A stretch of DNA of 47,283 nucleotides from Actinomadura physcomitrii (GTDB lineage Bacteria; Actinomycetota; Actinomycetes; Streptosporangiales; Streptosporangiaceae). Made by a program: the position numbers and the translations under genes. The notes beneath the pieces are model-generated. The model was not told the DNA's origin, did no database searches, and was given only the letters and a program-made list of their open reading frames with translations. The stretch lies in assembly GCF_008923205.2 (NCBI RefSeq), contig NZ_WBMS02000006.1:228823-276105 (forward strand), in the 5' to 3' direction. This document shows positions 1-8,436 of the stretch, in pieces (within the stretch, counting starts at the first letter, position 1; every line of letters starts with the position of its first letter).

Positions 1-80
1 CCCCTTAAACAATCGTTTTTGTGGGGCGTGGTGGTTTTACCCCCCCCCCAAACCCCCCCCCCCCCCACAACTCAACGAGG
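1..80. other. C-rich low-complexity left edge
   Basis: This short stretch lies downstream of the peptidase stop codon and holds two long C runs (about 41-49 and 53-66) with a few A residues between them. No gene is visible. Homopolymer runs this long are unusual even in this high-GC DNA. They may be a real 3' flank or a contig-edge sequencing artefact. Confidence 0.5.
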
Positions 81-2162
81 TCAGCGGGCCAGGGCGGACT
101 TGAGGTACTCCACCTGGATCAGGAGGAGGTTCTCCGCCACGACCTCCTGGGGGGTCATGTGGGTGACGCCCGACAGGGGCAGGACGGTGTGCGGGCGGCC
201 GGCGGCCAGCAGGGCCGACGACAGCCGCAGCGTGTGCGCGGCGACGACGTTGTCGTCGGCGAGCCCGTGGATGATCATCAGCGGGCGCTCCAGGCCGCCG
301 GCCATCTCGATCAGCGAGTTCGCCGCGTAGGCCTCCGGCTCCTCGTCCGGGTGGCCGAGGTAGCGCTCGGTGTAGTGGGTGTCGTACAGCCGCCAGTCGG
401 TGACCGGCGCGCCCGCGATGCCCGCGTGGAACACGTCGGGGCGGCGCAGCACCGCCAGCGCCGCCAGCCAGCCGCCGAACGACCAGCCGCGGATGCCGAC
501 CCGGTCCAGGTCGAGCGCCGCCGGATGCACCCGCGCCGCCTCGATCAGCGCGGTGATCTGGTCCTCCAGCACCGGCTCGACGAAGTCGCCGCGGACCGCG
601 CGGTCCCACACCGGGCCGCGGCCGGGCGTGCCGCGGCCGTCCGCGATCACCACGGCGAAGCCCTGGTCGGCGAGCCACTGCGCCTCGCAGTACGCCCGCT
701 GGACGGCCAGCACCCGCTGCGCGTGCGGGCCGCCGTAGGGGTCCATCAGCACCGGCAGCCGCCCGTCGCCCGGCTTCCAGCCGGTCGGCAGCACCACGGC
801 GGTGCGGATCTCGCGGTCCCCGGCGCGCAGCAGCTCGACCTGCGGCGTGATCACCGGCGTCTCGGCGAGCGACGCGACCGGGTGGATGCCGGACGGCTCG
901 CGCACCTCGACCTCGGTGCCCGGACGGTCCAGCCGCGATCCTGTGACAACCGTCACACCCGCGGCCCGCACCCCGCCGAACACGCCCTGCCCCTCGGTCA
1001 GCCGGACGACCTCCCCGGCGTCGAAGGAGTAGAGGTGCACCTCGGTGGGCTCCTCCGACGCCGTGAACAGGATCGACTCGCCCTCGACGCCGAGGATCGA
1101 GCGGACCTGCAGGCCGCCCGGCGTCACCGGCTTGCCGCCGATCGTGATGCGGCGCGTGTCGGTCTCGCGGTCCTCGGTGACCCAGACCAGCTCGCCCGTC
1201 CCGGTGTGCGCGGGCAGGCCGGGGACGATGTCGGTCCACACCGGGTCGTGCTCGTTGTGCACCAGCGACGTCTCCCCGTTGGACGGGTCGACCCGCAGCA
1301 CCCGCTGGGACCGCTGGTCGCGCGGCTGCACGACGATCAGCAGGGCGTGCCGGTCCCAGGACGCGGTGACGACGTAGGGGAACTCGCCGCGGTCCCAGGC
1401 GACCCCGGTCCGGCCGCCGTCCAGCTTGAGCAGCACCAGCGACACGATCGCGTTCGGGGTGCCCGCCGCCGGGTAGGCGATCTCGGCGGGCGTCCGGTCC
1501 GGGTTCGCGGGGTCGGCGATGTGCCAGCGCTGCACCGGCGTCTCGTCCACCCGGGCGACCAGCAGCGTCGAACCGTCCGGTGACCACCAGTGGCCGCGCA
1601 TCCGGTTCATCTCCTCGGCCGCGACGAACTCGGCGAGGCCGTAGGAGATCTGCTCCGACTCCGGCTGCACGACGGCCCGGTCGTCCGAGCCGTCCATCTC
1701 GATCACCCGCAGCGTCCGGCCGGACACGTAGGCGACGCGGCGGCCCGCCGGGTCGGGGCGCGGGTCGAACACCGGCGCCTGCGCGGGCAGCTCCCGGACC
1801 GGCCCGCCGTCGAGGTCGGCGACGTAGAGCCGCCCGCCCAGGGTGAACACGGCCTGCCGCATCTCGCGGTCGGTGGCGTATCCGACGATGCCGCCGGCCT
1901 GCTCGCGCGCGCGCTCGCGGCGGGCCCGCTCCTCGGCGGGCAGGTTCTCCTCGCCCGGCACGTCCAGCGCGGCCGGGTCGGCGACGAGGCGCTCCTCGCC
2001 GGTGCCGGTGCCGAGCGTCCACAGGCAGGTCACCGGGTCGTCGCCCGCCCTCGTGCGCAGGAAGATCGCGCGCGTTCCGTCCGGCGCGATCTGGAAGGCG
2101 CGCGGGACGCCGAGGGTGAAACGGCGGGTGCGGGCGCTCTGCCGCGGATAGCTGATGCTCAT
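81..2162 (-). CDS. S9 family prolyl oligopeptidase / dipeptidyl-peptidase IV-like
   Basis: A 693-residue serine peptidase of clan SC that would cleave short peptides, often after proline. The N-terminal two thirds looks like the DPP-IV type beta-propeller and the last ~250 residues are the alpha/beta-hydrolase catalytic domain. The nucleophile motif GWSFGGW gives Ser561, the HGLADDN motif gives Asp636, and SGVTHMT gives His668, in the right order and spacing for DPP4-like enzymes. There is no signal peptide, so it is probably cytoplasmic. The ATG start at 2162 begins directly with the family-like N-terminus. The gene diverges from the kinase at 2338, and the 175 bases between them must hold both promoters. 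Exact substrate preference cannot be read from sequence. Confidence 0.93.
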   Translation of the reverse strand: MSISYPRQSARTRRFTLGVPRAFQIAPDGTRAIFLRTRAGDDPVTCLWTLGTGTGEERLVADPAALDVPGEENLPAEERARRERAREQAGGIVGYATDREMRQAVFTLGGRLYVADLDGGPVRELPAQAPVFDPRPDPAGRRVAYVSGRTLRVIEMDGSDDRAVVQPESEQISYGLAEFVAAEEMNRMRGHWWSPDGSTLLVARVDETPVQRWHIADPANPDRTPAEIAYPAAGTPNAIVSLVLLKLDGGRTGVAWDRGEFPYVVTASWDRHALLIVVQPRDQRSQRVLRVDPSNGETSLVHNEHDPVWTDIVPGLPAHTGTGELVWVTEDRETDTRRITIGGKPVTPGGLQVRSILGVEGESILFTASEEPTEVHLYSFDAGEVVRLTEGQGVFGGVRAAGVTVVTGSRLDRPGTEVEVREPSGIHPVASLAETPVITPQVELLRAGDREIRTAVVLPTGWKPGDGRLPVLMDPYGGPHAQRVLAVQRAYCEAQWLADQGFAVVIADGRGTPGRGPVWDRAVRGDFVEPVLEDQITALIEAARVHPAALDLDRVGIRGWSFGGWLAALAVLRRPDVFHAGIAGAPVTDWRLYDTHYTERYLGHPDEEPEAYAANSLIEMAGGLERPLMIIHGLADDNVVAAHTLRLSSALLAAGRPHTVLPLSGVTHMTPQEVVAENLLLIQVEYLKSALAR

Positions 2163-2337
2163 GGCATTCGAGTCTGCCAGCCCGCGAGCCTCCCCGAACG
2201 GCGGCGCGGCGCCGTTGCCTGCCCCTATGATTCCGGGCGGTCATAGCGGCCGGGGAACGGCCCTTGGGCATGGCCCCGCTCGCGTAAGCTCAAGACCTCC
2301 CCAAGCTTTTGTCTCGCGGGCGTTGAAGGAGTGGTCC
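2163..2337. promoter_or_regulatory. divergent promoter region, peptidase / kinase
   Basis: A 175-base gap between two genes that start back to back. It must carry promoters in both directions. I can point to a ribosome binding site for the kinase (AAGGAG at 2326-2331, six bases before the ATG), but no convincing -10/-35 pair or operator. Confidence 0.4.
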
Positions 2338-3789
2338 ATGCCGGAGCTGCAGCCGGGCGATCCCCGGCGGCTGGGCTCGTACGAGATCGTCGAACGGCTC
2401 GGCGAGGGCGGCCAGGGGGTCGTCTACGCGGGCGTCGACGCCTCGGGTAACAGGGCCGCCATCAAGCTGCTGCGCACCGATCTCGCCGCCGACGCGGGCG
2501 CGCGCAACCGGTTCGTCCGCGAGGCGCAGGCCGCCAAGCAGGTCGCCCGGTTCTGCACCGCGCAGGTGCTGGAGGCCGACGTCGCGGGCGACCAGCCCTA
2601 CATCGCCAGCGAGTACGTGCCGGGGCCGTCGCTGTACAAGCAGGTCACCGAGACCGGGCCGATCACCGGCGCGGCGCTGGACCGGCTCGCGATCGGCACC
2701 GCGACCGCGCTGGTCGCGATCCACCAGGCCGGGATCGTGCACCGCGACTTCAAGCCGCACAACGTGATCATGGCGCCGGACGGCCCGCGGGTGATCGACT
2801 TCGGCATCGCGCGGGCGCTGGACACCGGCCAGACCAACGCGACCAAGGCGATCGGCACCCCGTCCTACATGGCCCCCGAGCAGGTGGCGGGCGCCACCCT
2901 CACCGAGGCCGTGGACGTGTGGGCGTGGGCGACCACGATGGTGTTCGCCGCGACCGCGCACCCGCCGTTCGGCGACGACACCGTCGTCGCGGTGATCAAC
3001 CGGGTGATGAACGAGCCGCCGTACCTGGAGGGCGTGCCCGCCGACCTGCGCCGGCTCGTCGCGGCGTGCCTGGTGAAGGAGCCGGAGCGGCGGCCCACCG
3101 CGCAGCAGCTGATGATGGCGCTGATCGGCAGCGGTCCCGGCGGCGCCGGCCAGACCCGGATGGACGACCCCCGGCAGGCGACCACGATGCTCGCGGAGGG
3201 CTCCACGCTCGCCGCCGGCGCGGGCGCCGCCGCGGCGTTCGGCGCGCACCAGGGCGGCCCGCCCGGAGGGCAGACGCAGCGGGTGTCGCCGGCGAACTAC
3301 ACCGGCACGCTGCCGCCCGTCCAGCAGCCGCCGTACCGCGGCGGCGGCCGGCACACCGGCTACGACGACTTCGAGCCGGAGCGCCGGTCCAAGTGGCCGA
3401 TCCTCGCGGGGATCGCGGCGATCGTCGTGCTGGCGCTGGTCGTGGGCCTGTTCATGGCGAACCGGGGGAACGACGAATCCCCGACCCCGGGGACGTCCCC
3501 GACCGTCTCGGACTCCTCGTCGGCCAGCGACAGCCCGACCGACGAGCAGCCCACGACGGAGGAGCCGACGTACACCCGCCCGACCCGGCCGAGGCACACG
3601 GCGCCCACGCGCGTCCCGACGTCCGAGGCCCCGACGTCCGAGGCGCCGACCAGCGAGGCTCCGACGAGCGAGGCCCCGACCACGCACGGGCCGTCCACCA
3701 ACCCGACGCACACCTCGGGCGACGGTGACGGCGGCGGCGACGGTGACGGCGGTGGCGGCGGCACCGGTGCCGGAGGCGGCGGCAACTGA
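2338..3789 (+). CDS. transmembrane Ser/Thr protein kinase (PknB-like catalytic domain)
   Basis: A 483-residue eukaryotic-type kinase. The glycine loop LGEGGQGVVY (residues 21-30), the AIK lysine (Lys43), HRD (135-137), DFG (154-156) and APEQ are all present, so it should be active. After the catalytic domain (about 15-265) comes a linker, then one membrane helix (WPILAGIAAIVVLALVVGLF, about 365-385). The extracellular tail is Ser/Thr/Pro-rich and ends in a glycine/aspartate run; it contains no PASTA repeats. The ATG at 2338 is preferred over an upstream in-frame start because AAGGAG sits six bases before it. The extracellular tail has four TSEAP repeats and may span the cell wall. Substrate and signal are unknown. 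Confidence 0.93.
   Translation: MPELQPGDPRRLGSYEIVERLGEGGQGVVYAGVDASGNRAAIKLLRTDLAADAGARNRFVREAQAAKQVARFCTAQVLEADVAGDQPYIASEYVPGPSLYKQVTETGPITGAALDRLAIGTATALVAIHQAGIVHRDFKPHNVIMAPDGPRVIDFGIARALDTGQTNATKAIGTPSYMAPEQVAGATLTEAVDVWAWATTMVFAATAHPPFGDDTVVAVINRVMNEPPYLEGVPADLRRLVAACLVKEPERRPTAQQLMMALIGSGPGGAGQTRMDDPRQATTMLAEGSTLAAGAGAAAAFGAHQGGPPGGQTQRVSPANYTGTLPPVQQPPYRGGGRHTGYDDFEPERRSKWPILAGIAAIVVLALVVGLFMANRGNDESPTPGTSPTVSDSSSASDSPTDEQPTTEEPTYTRPTRPRHTAPTRVPTSEAPTSEAPTSEAPTSEAPTTHGPSTNPTHTSGDGDGGGDGDGGGGGTGAGGGGN
3619..3678 (+). repeat. four 15-base in-frame repeats (TSEAP) in kinase tail
   Basis: Four consecutive 15-base units encode TSEAP in the extracellular tail of the kinase. The codons differ between copies (ACG/ACC, TCC/AGC), so this is an old or selected protein repeat, not a recent slippage event. 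Thr/Ser/Pro-rich tails of this type are common between membrane and cell wall and could be glycosylated. Confidence 0.8.
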
Positions 3790-3794
3790 CGGGC

Positions 3795-3833
3795 GCCCGC
3801 CCGCGGCGGCGAGCCCCGGGTGGCCGGGCGGGC
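3795..3833 (+). terminator. stem-loop after the kinase gene
   Basis: A perfect 9-bp inverted repeat (3795-3803 with 3825-3833) with a 21-base GC-rich loop starts six bases after the kinase stop codon. There is no T run, as is common in actinomycetes, so termination is likely but not certain. Confidence 0.4.
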
Positions 3834-3879
3834 AGGGCGGTCATCGCCGTGCCCGCGACCCCTGAGTAGGCTCGTGACC

Positions 3880-4779
3880 ATGAAGGAGCCGCGGATCCTG
3901 TTCGTCCACGCCCATCCGGACGACGAGTCCATCGGGACCGGGGCGACCATGGCCAAGTACGCCGCCGAGGGCGCCCATGTCTGTCTCGTCACCTGCACGC
4001 TGGGCGAGGAGGGCGAGGTCATCCCCGATGAGCTGCGCCATCTGGCGTCCGACAAGGAGGACCGCCTCGGCGAGTACCGGATCGGGGAGATGGCGGCGGC
4101 GGCCGCGGCGCTCGGCGTGCGCGACCACCGCTACCTCGGCGGTCCCGGCCGGTGGCGCGACTCGGGCATGATGGGCACCGCCACCAACGACGACCCGCGC
4201 AGCTTCTGGCGGGCCGACGTCGACGAGGCCGGCGCGGAGCTCGCGAAGATCATCCGGGAGGTCCGGCCGCACGTCATCGTCACCTACGACGAGCGCGGCA
4301 ACTACGGCCACCCCGACCACATCCAGGCGCACCGCGTCACCCGGCGGGCGTTCGAGCTGGCCGCCGACCCGGCGTTCGACGACGGCCGGGAGCCCTGGCG
4401 GGCCGCGAAGTTCTACGCCTACGCCACCCCGCGCACCGTGCTCGCGCGGGCGATCGCGGTGATGCGCGAGGCGAAGCTGCCGTTCGCGCGGGTCGCCGGC
4501 CTGGACGAGCTCGGCTCCGGCGTCCCGGACGGGCAGGTCACCACGGTCGTGGACGCCCGCGCGCACCTGCCCGCCAAGCTCGCCGCGCTGCGCGCCCACC
4601 GCACCCAGATCACGGTGGCGCCCGAGGCGGTCGGGCCGTTCTTCGCGCTGTCGAACAACCTCGGCCAGCAGGCGTTCGGCACCGAGTACTACATCCTGCA
4701 GACCGGCGAGCTCGGCCCGGTCGGCCCCGGCCGCCGCGAGACCGACCTGTTCGCCGGCCTGGACGACGCGCAGGGCTGA
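3880..4779 (+). CDS. mshB: N-acetyl-1-D-myo-inositol-2-amino-2-deoxy-alpha-D-glucopyranoside deacetylase (MshB)
   Basis: A 299-residue zinc deacetylase of the LmbE/PIG-L family, close to the usual MshB length of about 300. It removes acetate from GlcNAc-inositol in mycothiol synthesis, just before MshC adds cysteine. The metal site is clear: HAHPDDE gives His12 and Asp15, and GHPDH gives His144/His147. The FxxAHPDDE start and the C-terminal [12 protein letters not shown] segment are typical of MshB and not of the related Mca amidase. The ATG at 3880 places the first strand directly before the zinc motif. The membrane protein gene follows after 21 bases, as in other actinomycetes, which supports the assignment. 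Confidence 0.93.
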   Translation: MKEPRILFVHAHPDDESIGTGATMAKYAAEGAHVCLVTCTLGEEGEVIPDELRHLASDKEDRLGEYRIGEMAAAAAALGVRDHRYLGGPGRWRDSGMMGTATNDDPRSFWRADVDEAGAELAKIIREVRPHVIVTYDERGNYGHPDHIQAHRVTRRAFELAADPAFDDGREPWRAAKFYAYATPRTVLARAIAVMREAKLPFARVAGLDELGSGVPDGQVTTVVDARAHLPAKLAALRAHRTQITVAPEAVGPFFALSNNLGQQAFGTEYYILQTGELGPVGPGRRETDLFAGLDDAQG

Positions 4780-4800
4780 CCGGCTGGATACGCTGAGGCC

Positions 4801-5307
4801 GTGGACGAGGACGACGAGGCGCGGGTGAGCCTGGCCAAGGACGGTCTCCCGCCGGGCGCGGCGGGCGGCGCGTCGGTGGCCGGTGACGCGGGCGGCCGCG
4901 GCGAGAGCCCGCTGGACGCGCTGGTGACCGGCGGGGCGTACGCGGCGCTGGGCCTGCTCGGCGGGGTCTTCGGCCTGGTCGGCTCGTACGCCCAGGAGTG
5001 GACGGCCGGGGACGTGCCGGTCACCTCGATCGTGCTGGTGCCGCTGGTGTACGCGATGGTCCGGCTGGCCGGCCACGGGATGGGCGGCAAGATCGGCGCG
5101 GCGGTGCCGGCGGTGGTGTGGGGCGTCGCGGTGATCGTGATGTCGATGCAGCGGCCGGAGGGCGACCTGGTCGTTCCGGGCACGCTCGCGGGGTATGTGT
5201 ACATCGTCGGCGGCATGGTGGCCGCCGGAATCGCGGTGGCGCGGGTCCCGTCGCCCGGCCCGGCGGGGCAGTGGCTCACCGGGAGGACGGCGCGCACCCG
5301 CGGGTAG
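4801..5307 (+). CDS. small integral membrane protein next to mshB (DUF6113-like)
   Basis: A 168-residue protein beginning at a GTG. It has a charged, Gly-rich cytoplasmic N-terminus (about 1-38) and then four hydrophobic segments, roughly at residues 40-60, 72-90, 95-115 and 125-148. It follows mshB by 21 bases and is probably co-transcribed with it. Small membrane proteins at this place next to mshB are annotated as DUF6113 in many actinomycetes; I recognise the context more than the sequence. No catalytic motif is visible and the function is unknown. Confidence 0.75.
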   Translation: MDEDDEARVSLAKDGLPPGAAGGASVAGDAGGRGESPLDALVTGGAYAALGLLGGVFGLVGSYAQEWTAGDVPVTSIVLVPLVYAMVRLAGHGMGGKIGAAVPAVVWGVAVIVMSMQRPEGDLVVPGTLAGYVYIVGGMVAAGIAVARVPSPGPAGQWLTGRTARTRG

Positions 5308-5331
5308 GGGGATCGCTAGGGTGTGCGCGTT

Positions 5332-5841
5332 GTGAGCGGCGGCCGGGTGGACCAGAGCGTGGATCCCGGGCTCTTCCGGCGGGTGGCGGGCCGGTTCGCG
5401 ACGGGCGTCGCGATCGTGACGAGCGTGGTGGACGGCGCCGATCACGCGATGACGGTGAACGCGTTCGCCTCGGTGTCGCTGGACCCGCTGCTGGTCATGT
5501 TCTGCCCGGAGAAGATCGCGCGCTTCCACGACCTGGCGCTGGACGCCGGCGAGTGGGCGGTGTCGGTGCTGTCGGAGGGGATGCGGGACGCCTCGCAGTG
5601 GTTCGCGACCCGCGGCCGGATGCTGGACGGCCAGCTGCAGGGCTGGGACCACTGCCGGGGCCCCGTCACCGGCGCCGCGATCTTCAACGACGCCGTCGCC
5701 GCCCTGGAGTGCCGCACGCACGCGGTCCACGACGCGGGCGACCACAGCATCGTCGTCGGCGAAGTCCTGACCCTGCACGTCCCGTCCCAAGACGCGAAAC
5801 CCCTGATCTTCTACGCCGGCGCATACCACCGTCTGTGCTAG
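5332..5841 (+). CDS. flavin reductase family protein (FMN-binding split barrel)
   Basis: A 169-residue protein of the HpaC/ActVB flavin reductase-like family. The signature segments are FRRVAGRFATGVAIVTS at the start, MTVNAFASVSLDPLLVMFC for flavin and pyridine nucleotide binding, and GDHSIVVGEVL followed by a C-terminal FYAGAYHRL. Such proteins reduce FMN or FAD with NAD(P)H and often supply a partner monooxygenase, but no monooxygenase gene is adjacent. The GTG at 5332 is chosen because TAGGG lies about eight bases upstream; a GTG at 5323 would add three residues. The gene ends before a strong stem-loop shared with the convergent exporter. Confidence 0.88.
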   Translation: MSGGRVDQSVDPGLFRRVAGRFATGVAIVTSVVDGADHAMTVNAFASVSLDPLLVMFCPEKIARFHDLALDAGEWAVSVLSEGMRDASQWFATRGRMLDGQLQGWDHCRGPVTGAAIFNDAVAALECRTHAVHDAGDHSIVVGEVLTLHVPSQDAKPLIFYAGAYHRLC

Positions 5842-5874
5842 CCCAGTGGGGCGACCCCCTGGAACCCCCGTTAC

Positions 5875-5930
5875 GACGGACGGGCTGTTTCACGCTCCGC
5901 TAGAGCTCCGCGTGAAACAGCCCGTCCGTC
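5875..5930. terminator. 21-bp perfect stem-loop between convergent genes
   Basis: The arms 5875-5895 and 5910-5930 are perfectly complementary over 21 bp, with a 14-base loop. It lies between the stop of the flavin reductase and the stop of the convergent MFS exporter, so it most likely ends transcription from both sides. There is no T run on either strand. Downstream (5988-6063) the motif GCTGGGGTTCAACC occurs twice and a degenerate third copy runs into the exporter stop codon. Confidence 0.75.
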
Positions 5931-6056
5931 GGCGGGCAGGCCCGCTCCGCTCGCTGCACTCGCTCCGCGTGCCCGCCCGTAACGGTGGCTGGGGTTCAAC
6001 CTGCCGGGGCTGGGGTTCAACCCGCGGAGGCCGGGCTTGCCCCGCCCGGCTGGGGG

Positions 6057-7673
6057 TCAGCCCTTGACGGTGGCGGGGGCTGGGTCGGTGGCGTTCGATG
6101 CAGGGGTGGAGCGGTAGCCCTTCACGCCGAAGCAGGCGGCGGCGCTCGCCAGGACGACGACGATCGGCAGGATCATCGTCGGCTTCATCGCGTGCACGAA
6201 GCCGTGCGAGAACACCTGGCCCGCGACCTGCTGGACCTGGTGGACCACGCTCTGCGGGACGTTCGGCGGCAGCTTCTGCTGGGCGCCGGTCTGGCTGGCG
6301 CCGACCTCCAGGCCGCCCTTGGCGGCGCCGGCGAAGCCCTTGATGAACCCGGGCCGCACGTCCGGCGGGAGGGCCGCCGCCCGGGTCGCCGCCTCGTCCT
6401 TGAGCGAGGAGGCGAGCTGGTTCTGCAGGACGGCGCCGACCGCCGCGCTGCCGAGGACCGAGCCGATCTGCCGGACGGTGTTGTTCACCCCGGAGGCGGC
6501 GCCGGCCAGCCGGGGCGGCACGTGGCGGGTCGCCTCGGTGGCCATCGGCGCGAACACGCCGCCGATGCCGAACCCGGCGACGACGAGCGCGGGGATGAAC
6601 GCGGTCCAGTCCGTCCCGACCTCGGCGGCGAGCACCAGCCACAGCATGCCGAGCGCGTAGAGGGTGAGGCCGCCCATCAGGATGAACTTGCCGCCGATGC
6701 GGTCCGACAGCTTGCCGGCGACGGGCGCGAGGAACATCGACACCACCGAGGACGGCGCCATCACGAGGCCGGCCTTGAGCGCGCTGAAGCCGAGGACGGA
6801 CTGCATGTAGATCGTCATCGGCAGGAACAGGCCGATCATGCCGATGGAGACGGCGGCGCCGACGACGTTGAGGATGGTGAAGTTGCGGTCGCGGAACAGC
6901 GAGAACGGCACCAGCGGCTCGCGGTCCTGCTGCGTCCGCTGGTAGACGTAGAAGATCACGAAGAGGCCGAGGCCGGCGGCGATGAGCCCCCAGATGCCCT
7001 CGTTCCAGTCGTACTTCTGGCCCTCGGTCAGCGCGAACGTCAGGCAGAACAGCCCGGCGGAGGCGAGCCCGACGCCGGCGATGTCGAAGCGGTGCTTCAC
7101 GGTGGGGGTGTGGCCGGGCAGGATCGGCACGGCCATCGCCAGCACGAGGATGCCGATCGGCAGGTTCACGAAGAAGATCCACCGCCAGTCGAGGCTGGTC
7201 ACCAGCAGGCCGCCGATGGTCGGCCCGGCGATGGTGGACACGCCCGCGACCGCGCCCCAGACGCCGAGCGCGGCGCCGCGCCGCTCCGCCGGGAACACCC
7301 CGATGATGATCGACATCGTCTGCGGCATCAGCAGCGCGGCGCCGAGGCCCTGCACGGCGCGGGCCGCGATCAGCTGGGCCGGGTCCTGCGAGATCCCGCA
7401 CGCCAGGCTGGACAGCGTGAACAGCGCCACACCGGCGATGAACAGGTTCTTCTTGCCCCACAGGTCGCCGAGGCGGCCGGCGGTGATGAGCAGCACGGCC
7501 AGCACCAGGATGTAGGCGTTGACCACCCAGAGCACCTCGTCCAGCGAGGCGTCCAGCTTGTCGATCATGCTCGGGATCGCGATGTTCACGATCGTCAGGT
7601 CGAGCAGCGTCATGAAGAAGCCCAGCGAGAGCGTCAGCAGGATCGCCCACGGGTTTCCGCGCCACTTGGTCAT
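6057..7673 (-). CDS. MFS drug exporter, DHA2 family (14 TM, EmrB/QacA type)
   Basis: A 538-residue multidrug:proton antiporter of the inner membrane. The start MTKWRGNPWAILLTLSLGFF leads into TM1 with the DHA2 motif LDLTIVNIAIPSM. Motif A (LGDLWGKKNLF) and a motif-C-like GPTIGG follow, and about 14 hydrophobic segments can be counted. A long loop before the last helix carries Ala/Gln-rich sequence. The ATG at 7673 overlaps the stop codon of padR by four bases (ATGA) and has AAGGGGG upstream inside padR. The two genes are therefore translationally coupled, and PadR very likely represses its own exporter operon. The exported compound is unknown. Confidence 0.93.
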   Translation of the reverse strand: MTKWRGNPWAILLTLSLGFFMTLLDLTIVNIAIPSMIDKLDASLDEVLWVVNAYILVLAVLLITAGRLGDLWGKKNLFIAGVALFTLSSLACGISQDPAQLIAARAVQGLGAALLMPQTMSIIIGVFPAERRGAALGVWGAVAGVSTIAGPTIGGLLVTSLDWRWIFFVNLPIGILVLAMAVPILPGHTPTVKHRFDIAGVGLASAGLFCLTFALTEGQKYDWNEGIWGLIAAGLGLFVIFYVYQRTQQDREPLVPFSLFRDRNFTILNVVGAAVSIGMIGLFLPMTIYMQSVLGFSALKAGLVMAPSSVVSMFLAPVAGKLSDRIGGKFILMGGLTLYALGMLWLVLAAEVGTDWTAFIPALVVAGFGIGGVFAPMATEATRHVPPRLAGAASGVNNTVRQIGSVLGSAAVGAVLQNQLASSLKDEAATRAAALPPDVRPGFIKGFAGAAKGGLEVGASQTGAQQKLPPNVPQSVVHQVQQVAGQVFSHGFVHAMKPTMILPIVVVLASAAACFGVKGYRSTPASNATDPAPATVKG

Positions 7674-8323
7674 GGTGCCCCCTTGTCGTTGTGGCGTGCG
7701 TGGTGGTGGTCGGTGAGGTGCCCGTGCTGGTCGGGCGGGTGGCAGGAGGTCACCCCGGCGTCGCCGGTCCAGGTGAGCCGGCCGGACTCCAGCTCGTCGG
7801 CCAGGTTCTCGACGAACTCCAGCTCGCCGCGGAAGCGGTCCATCTTCCATTCCAGGTCGAGGAGCTTGTAGCGTTCCAGGCCGCGCTTGCGGAGCGAGTC
7901 GTTGATCGTCCGGTGCCCGACGAGCAGCGCCTCCAGCGCGACGGCGCGGGTCCGCAGCTGCCGGGCGACCTCGGCCTCGGGCAGCAGGTTGATGAACGCC
8001 AGGCCGGTGCCGAACAGCGGGAACTCCTCGACGGGTTTGGCGAGCAGCTCGGCGAGGCGGATGTGCGCGGCGTCACGCCCGGCGCTGGTGACCGCGTAGA
8101 CGGTCCGCTCCGGGCGGCGGCCCTCGCGCGCCGTCTCCAGCGGTTCGATCAGGCCGGCCGACGCGAGCCGCTCCACCGAGTGGTAGAGCGAGCCGTGCGT
8201 GACCTTGACGGCCTGGTCGTAGGCGTGGTCGCGGATCCGCTGCTGCATCTCGTACGGGTGCATGGGCCCGCTGCACAGCATGCGCAGCACGGTCAGCGCG
8301 AGCGGTGTGAGGGGTCGGGACAA
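7670..8323 (-). CDS. PadR family transcriptional repressor
   Basis: A 217-residue regulator. The N-terminal winged helix is typical (ALTVLRMLCSGPMHPYEMQQRI, then VKVTHGSLYHSVERLASAGLIEP) and a helical C-terminal dimerisation domain follows. The start is a TTG at 8323: AGAAGG lies about seven bases upstream and no ATG or GTG fits the family start. The last ~20 residues are His/Asp-rich (HGHLTDHHHARHND), which could bind metal or be neutral. It is the first gene of a two-gene operon with the DHA2 exporter. A 24-base palindrome 25 bases upstream is the likely operator, so loss of repression on ligand binding would induce export. Confidence 0.92.
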   Translation of the reverse strand: MSRPLTPLALTVLRMLCSGPMHPYEMQQRIRDHAYDQAVKVTHGSLYHSVERLASAGLIEPLETAREGRRPERTVYAVTSAGRDAAHIRLAELLAKPVEEFPLFGTGLAFINLLPEAEVARQLRTRAVALEALLVGHRTINDSLRKRGLERYKLLDLEWKMDRFRGELEFVENLADELESGRLTWTGDAGVTSCHPPDQHGHLTDHHHARHNDKGAP

Positions 8324-8347
8324 GGTGCGACCTTCTTGGTCGAGTTC

Positions 8348-8371
8348 GGATTAGTCCACTTAGACTAATCC
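8348..8371. promoter_or_regulatory. palindromic operator of the padR-exporter operon
   Basis: GGATTAGTC and GACTAATCC form a perfect 9-bp inverted repeat around the six-base spacer CACTTA. It is A/T-rich in a GC-rich genome and lies 25 bases before the padR start codon, where the promoter must be. PadR proteins bind this kind of dyad as dimers. I infer autoregulation. Confidence 0.72.
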
Positions 8372-8436
8372 ATCAGGACCTGTACCGTCACATCAGTGTG
8401 ATGCCCGATTTATCCGCACAGGTCACACGCCTTGTT

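Noticed and set aside
5988..6023. GGGGTTCAACC motifs that resemble a tRNA T-loop
   Set aside because: No acceptor stem, anticodon arm or D-arm can be folded around them. They are short direct repeats in a terminator region.
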